A stretch of DNA of 64,000 bases from Limnanthes douglasii subsp. nivea (Eukaryota; Streptophyta; Magnoliopsida; Brassicales; Limnanthaceae): positions 77,512,885-77,576,884 of the forward strand of contig JAUPFV010000005.1 of the NCBI GenBank assembly GCA_036936605.1. The letters are read 5' to 3'. The notes beneath the pieces are model-generated. The model saw only the letters and a program-made list of their open reading frames with translations. It did not search any database and was not told the DNA's origin. The first letter of the stretch is position 1; the number at the start of each line of letters is the position of its first letter. Made by a program: the position numbers and the translations under genes. Below, one piece after another: positions 60,511-64,000 of this stretch.

Positions 60511-61250
60511 CATTAAAATTATAATAACTCATAAAACACAATTTGTATTGATATTATTATTAAAAATCCCAAACAACAAATATAAAACTAAGATATCCTT
60601 TAAAACAATATTATAGTAGTATGAGACATATCTTGACGAAAACATATTGACACACAATACAGTTATGAAGTATAAAGTAGGAAACATATAAAATTTTGAT
60701 GAACATCTTTAAATTATGAGGTATCTTTCTATTTAAAAAAACATCTTAATAATATAAAATTTATTTTGAAACTAAATATAACAGTTTGATATAAAAATAA
60801 AAATAATACAATACAAAACATATATAAATTATATTATCAAGTACGTTTTTTATTTATATTCATATATTTTTTAAAGGTAAGATACCAATAACCACCTTAT
60901 AAAGATTAAAAGTACCAATAACAACTTAGACTCTCAAGTTTACAGAATACCACATGCAGCTTAAAAACTTTCCAGAACACCCATCAGGTATCAAACCATA
61001 AACTCAATGTCTTTTCATATTCTTATTCAATTCACAAAATCACTCTCTCTAAAATAAAACCATCAAAATATTTCAAGTTACATATTTTTCTACAATTTTT
61101 AGTGAATTCTAAAGCATTTCAACACAAAGAAACTACCAAATTAGGTCTTCACGATGAAACTACTCTATTTCATCTTTAATTTTTTAATTATTCTCTTCAC
61201 GACCTAAGAATTCTTCGTATTTAATTTTGATGAATGTATGTGTTTTTATG
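60507..61250. other. AT-rich DNA, no gene recognised
   Basis: No motif seen. Confidence 0.5.
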
Positions 61251-61259
61251 CAACAAAAA

Positions 61260-63720
61260 CTACTATTGGTAACCCAAGAAAAACTCTTTTATCTGTGTAA
61301 AGGTTATGGATAATTTTTTTCCTATTTTCGTAACTATTACAACTTATTTTTACAACCAAACACAATTAATTTCAAGAAAACATTTATTTATTTATTTTCT
61401 AACTTAAAAAAGCTTTTTTGAAGCCACATTTCACCTATTTACGCACCCAAAATACTGTAAAACCATAGATAAACTTTATCTTTTTTTTATTTTTAAACCT
61501 AAAAACCTTTTATACAACCTATTTGAAAGTAATTGCACACCAAACTTATAGTTATGTTCCAGACAAATTTTCTTTCTTGTTTTTCAAACATTAAAAATAT
61601 TTTGCGCAACTTATTTGAACGTAAATTCGCACCTAACTTACCGTTAATTTTCAGATAAATTTTCTTTCTTGTTTTTCAAACTTAAAAAAACTTTTACGCA
61701 ACATATTCAACGTAATTTCACACCCAACTTACATTTAGTTTTAAGACAATTTTTCTTTCATGTTTTTAAAAATAAATGATTTTTACACAACTTATTTGAA
61801 CGTAATTTCACACCTAACTTACATATGGTTCTAGACAAACTTTCTTTTTTTGGTTTTATAAAACAAAACGTTCTTAGTTAACCTATCTGGATGTAATTTT
61901 GTATCCAACTTATAATAGTTGAAATATTAATTTACATGTACTTTCTACTCGATAATAGTATATTATAAATCTTGATTTGTACCTATAATTCAACTGTTGA
62001 ATTCATCACCTATAGAATAAGCTCACCTAAATGCTTTTTAAAAGAAACATTTCTACCATCTAATTAAATGTGCATATTCATGTAAGCATATTTCTAATGT
62101 TGCAAATAAGAATTGGGAGGTCATAACAGAAATAATAAAATCTTTTGTAACTAAAAATAAAACTTTTATATTTCCTAGAAAACCTTATAAAATAACAAGA
62201 GAGGATGTAATGGTTATTCTGGGAGTCAAGTCAATGGAAATTAATATTGAAATGAATAAAATATAAATTGAAGCGTATTCAAATGAAGAACAACAATCAA
62301 GAACTATCACAACTTATTTTCAAGATTATTGGCTGACTAAAAACAATATGACAATAATAAAATTTATTTTTTTGTTTATAATAGAATTTAAAAACCCATT
62401 TTTGTAACCACTTTAATCGTAATTACACAATTGAAATATATTTTGTTTTTCCATAACTGAAAAAACCTATTTACATACCTATGTTACGCATAATTACGCA
62501 ACTAAAAGTAATAATTACAAAAATATTTTTGTAGGATACGGTCAAGCTAGCTACAGTTTTAGCACGAGAGCGTGATATCAAAGATGTATTTGTACTCCTA
62601 ATATTGTACGTTTTTGAAACATCAATAGTCAAATATGCTCAAGTTTTTTCAAAAATTAATTACTATGATTGAGCAAAAATTATAAGAGAAAAATTAATAA
62701 GTTAAGTGAAAAAATGTCGTGTAAGCAAACAAGATACAAAAATTGGTTGTGTAGTACTACTTGTTGATTCAAATATATATGTTTAATAAAGAATCATAAA
62801 AATTAGTAATTCATATACTAGTTCCCTATCATTGTGATGCTATTTTTTCTAAAACACAAAAGGTTCAACTCTACACAAGATGTAAATAAATATTTTCACG
62901 ATATTTCAAATGGTTAGGGCTGGAGAGAAGTGATATGAAACTGCTTGAAATATTCAACAATATAACAACAAAAAGGTAAGTTTACAAATGATTTTTTCAT
63001 GATGAAACTTCTAAAATGAATTTTACTTCGCAAAAATCATTTTGAACTATAAATTTAATTAACAAACTTTCTTATTTAAATAATAGATTATAGTGAGAGA
63101 ACTAGAAATAACAAATAAAGATATGTTATGAAAGTGTTAATGTTGATGAATGTGTCCATGTTAATAAAGAAATGAATAAAGGTATTGATATTGATGTTGA
63201 TGGTAACGAACATTTTGATGAAGGTGTTAATGTTGGTCATCAGGAGTCTGATACTCCACCAACCACTGCTCCAAAGAAGAATAAAAATATTAAAAAAAAC
63301 AAAAATTAGTTTGAAATATGGAAACGAGAAAACTTCAACTCGCGGACTCTAAAAAGTTTGGAAAAACAATGTGACGAAGATAACATCACTTTAAATAAAA
63401 CATCAGAGAATATGAGACGCAAACAAAAAGTAAGGGAACTATAGGAAAATGTCAATAGCCTCCAGAATCAAACTGAAAATGTAACTTATTTCTATTTTCG
63501 GAACCATTTTACTCATAATTCCGGAACTAGTTAATACGTAATTTTGGAAACATTTTTTACGCAACTAAAAATATTATTTCCATAACCAATTAACACTAAA
63601 TTATGAGACCTGTTAACATGTAATTTTAAAATATGTTTAATCACATCTGAAACTTGTATTTTGTAACATAATTGCACGTAATTATGCAACCTGAATTTGA
63701 CAAAAGCTTTATTTATTTTT
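61260..63720. repeat. Degenerate GTAATTTCGCAACTTA-type repeats in and before the PMD-like gene
   Basis: At 61440-61880 a unit of about 85-95 bp recurs four or five times (ATTTGAACGTAATTTCACACC, then AACTTACATTTAGTTTTAGACA, then TTTTCTTTCTTGTTTTTCAA). Shorter forms (CGTAATTACGCAACT) fill 62385-62534 and 63480-63725, which lie between protein-like exons. Confidence 0.75.
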
Positions 63721-64000
63721 ATTTATGAGCCAAAAGATATGGGTCCAAAAGAGGCCAGTCGGACTATAGAGGTGAAAAAAAAAACTCACCAAATGGTTGA
63801 AGAAATGGAATGAAAAAAATACTGAATTCATTCAACAAATTCAATAAATGAAAAGAAAAACAGATGATACTCCTACAGAACAAATTCACCAACTAGTAAT
63901 GAACAATGAATCTGCAAACAAAAATATTTTTGCTTTGAATGATCAAATAAAAATAATTAGTGTTGTCAATACATCCCTAACTGAAAGAGTAACAAATAAA
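62090..64000 (+). pseudogene. PMD-like, coiled-coil gene fragment with introns; runs off window
   Basis: Exon at about 62090-62380 reads NKNWEVITEIIKSF, then TFIFPRKPYKITREDVMVIL, a pattern close to the plant mobile domain (F-LP--EMTITLEDV--LLGL). One stop interrupts it. The next exon starts at 62535 after TTTTTGTAG (DTVKLATVLARERDIKDVFV then LLILYVFETSI), matching the following PMD helices. The exon at about 63090-63480 is acidic then coiled (ENMRRKQKVREL) and ends at GAAAAT|GTAACTT. The last exon (63730-64000) is a coiled coil with one stop. PMDs occur both in host genes and in MULE or retroelement cargo. The end is outside the window. Confidence 0.5.

Noticed and set aside
61440..61880. 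CRISPR-like array
   Set aside because: Units are degenerate, contiguous and in plant nuclear DNA; no constant repeat with unique spacers.

Overview
This is repeat-dense, AT-rich nuclear DNA from a plant, most likely a eudicot. The evidence is a set of Ty3/gypsy LTR retrotransposons of the plant-specific Tat lineage (two RNase H domains in series, no chromodomain, an extra antisense reading frame), a plant L1-type LINE, a hAT transposase remnant, a MuDR-type (MULE) transposase, and decayed Ulp1-like and plant-mobile-domain-like genes with introns. I see no conserved single-copy host gene, no rRNA or tRNA and no CRISPR. The species cannot be named from the sequence.

Layout. Element 1 (before 1 to 10321, minus strand) is a young Tat element: the visible 193 bp of its 3' LTR match the 5' LTR at every base. 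On the plus strand it carries a spliced antisense gene (aORF) with its own TATA box. A 34-bp tandem repeat lies where the aORF and pol converge. From 11.4 to 15.7 kb there is a decayed L1 LINE (minus), from 16.4 to 18.5 kb a decayed hAT transposase (minus), and from 18.5 to 25.5 kb mostly unrecognised AT-rich DNA. Element 2 (about 25.5-34766, minus) is an old relative of element 1 that has lost its left LTR. From about 36 to 37.6 kb, and again from 48.07 to 49.57 kb, lie the two halves of a decayed gene with a Lys/Asp-rich segment and an Ulp1 (C48) protease-like HW motif. Element 3 (37617-48070, plus) is inserted inside that gene with a 5-bp target duplication. Element 4 (about 49.7-52.5 kb, plus) is a 5' fragment of another Tat element. 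A MULE transposase lies at 53.3-55.8 kb (minus), a diverged 70-80 bp tandem array at 57.8-58.5 kb, and a PMD-like, coiled-coil gene fragment runs from 62.1 kb off the right edge (plus).

How the parts work together. Each Tat element encodes a gag-protease-RT-RNaseH-aRNaseH-integrase polyprotein from its LTR promoter. In the three elements that reach this point, a stop codon followed by CAA or CAG sits between protease and RT, which suggests stop-codon readthrough. The opposite strand encodes a separate two-exon protein with a putative gypsy-type transposon domain and a coiled coil. Almost every coding region carries stops or frameshifts, so nothing here can be called functional without correction of possible sequence errors.

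Most unusual observation: three unrelated decayed genes (Ulp1-like, MULE transposase, PMD-like) each have introns and flanks filled with their own degenerate 12-20 bp repeat.
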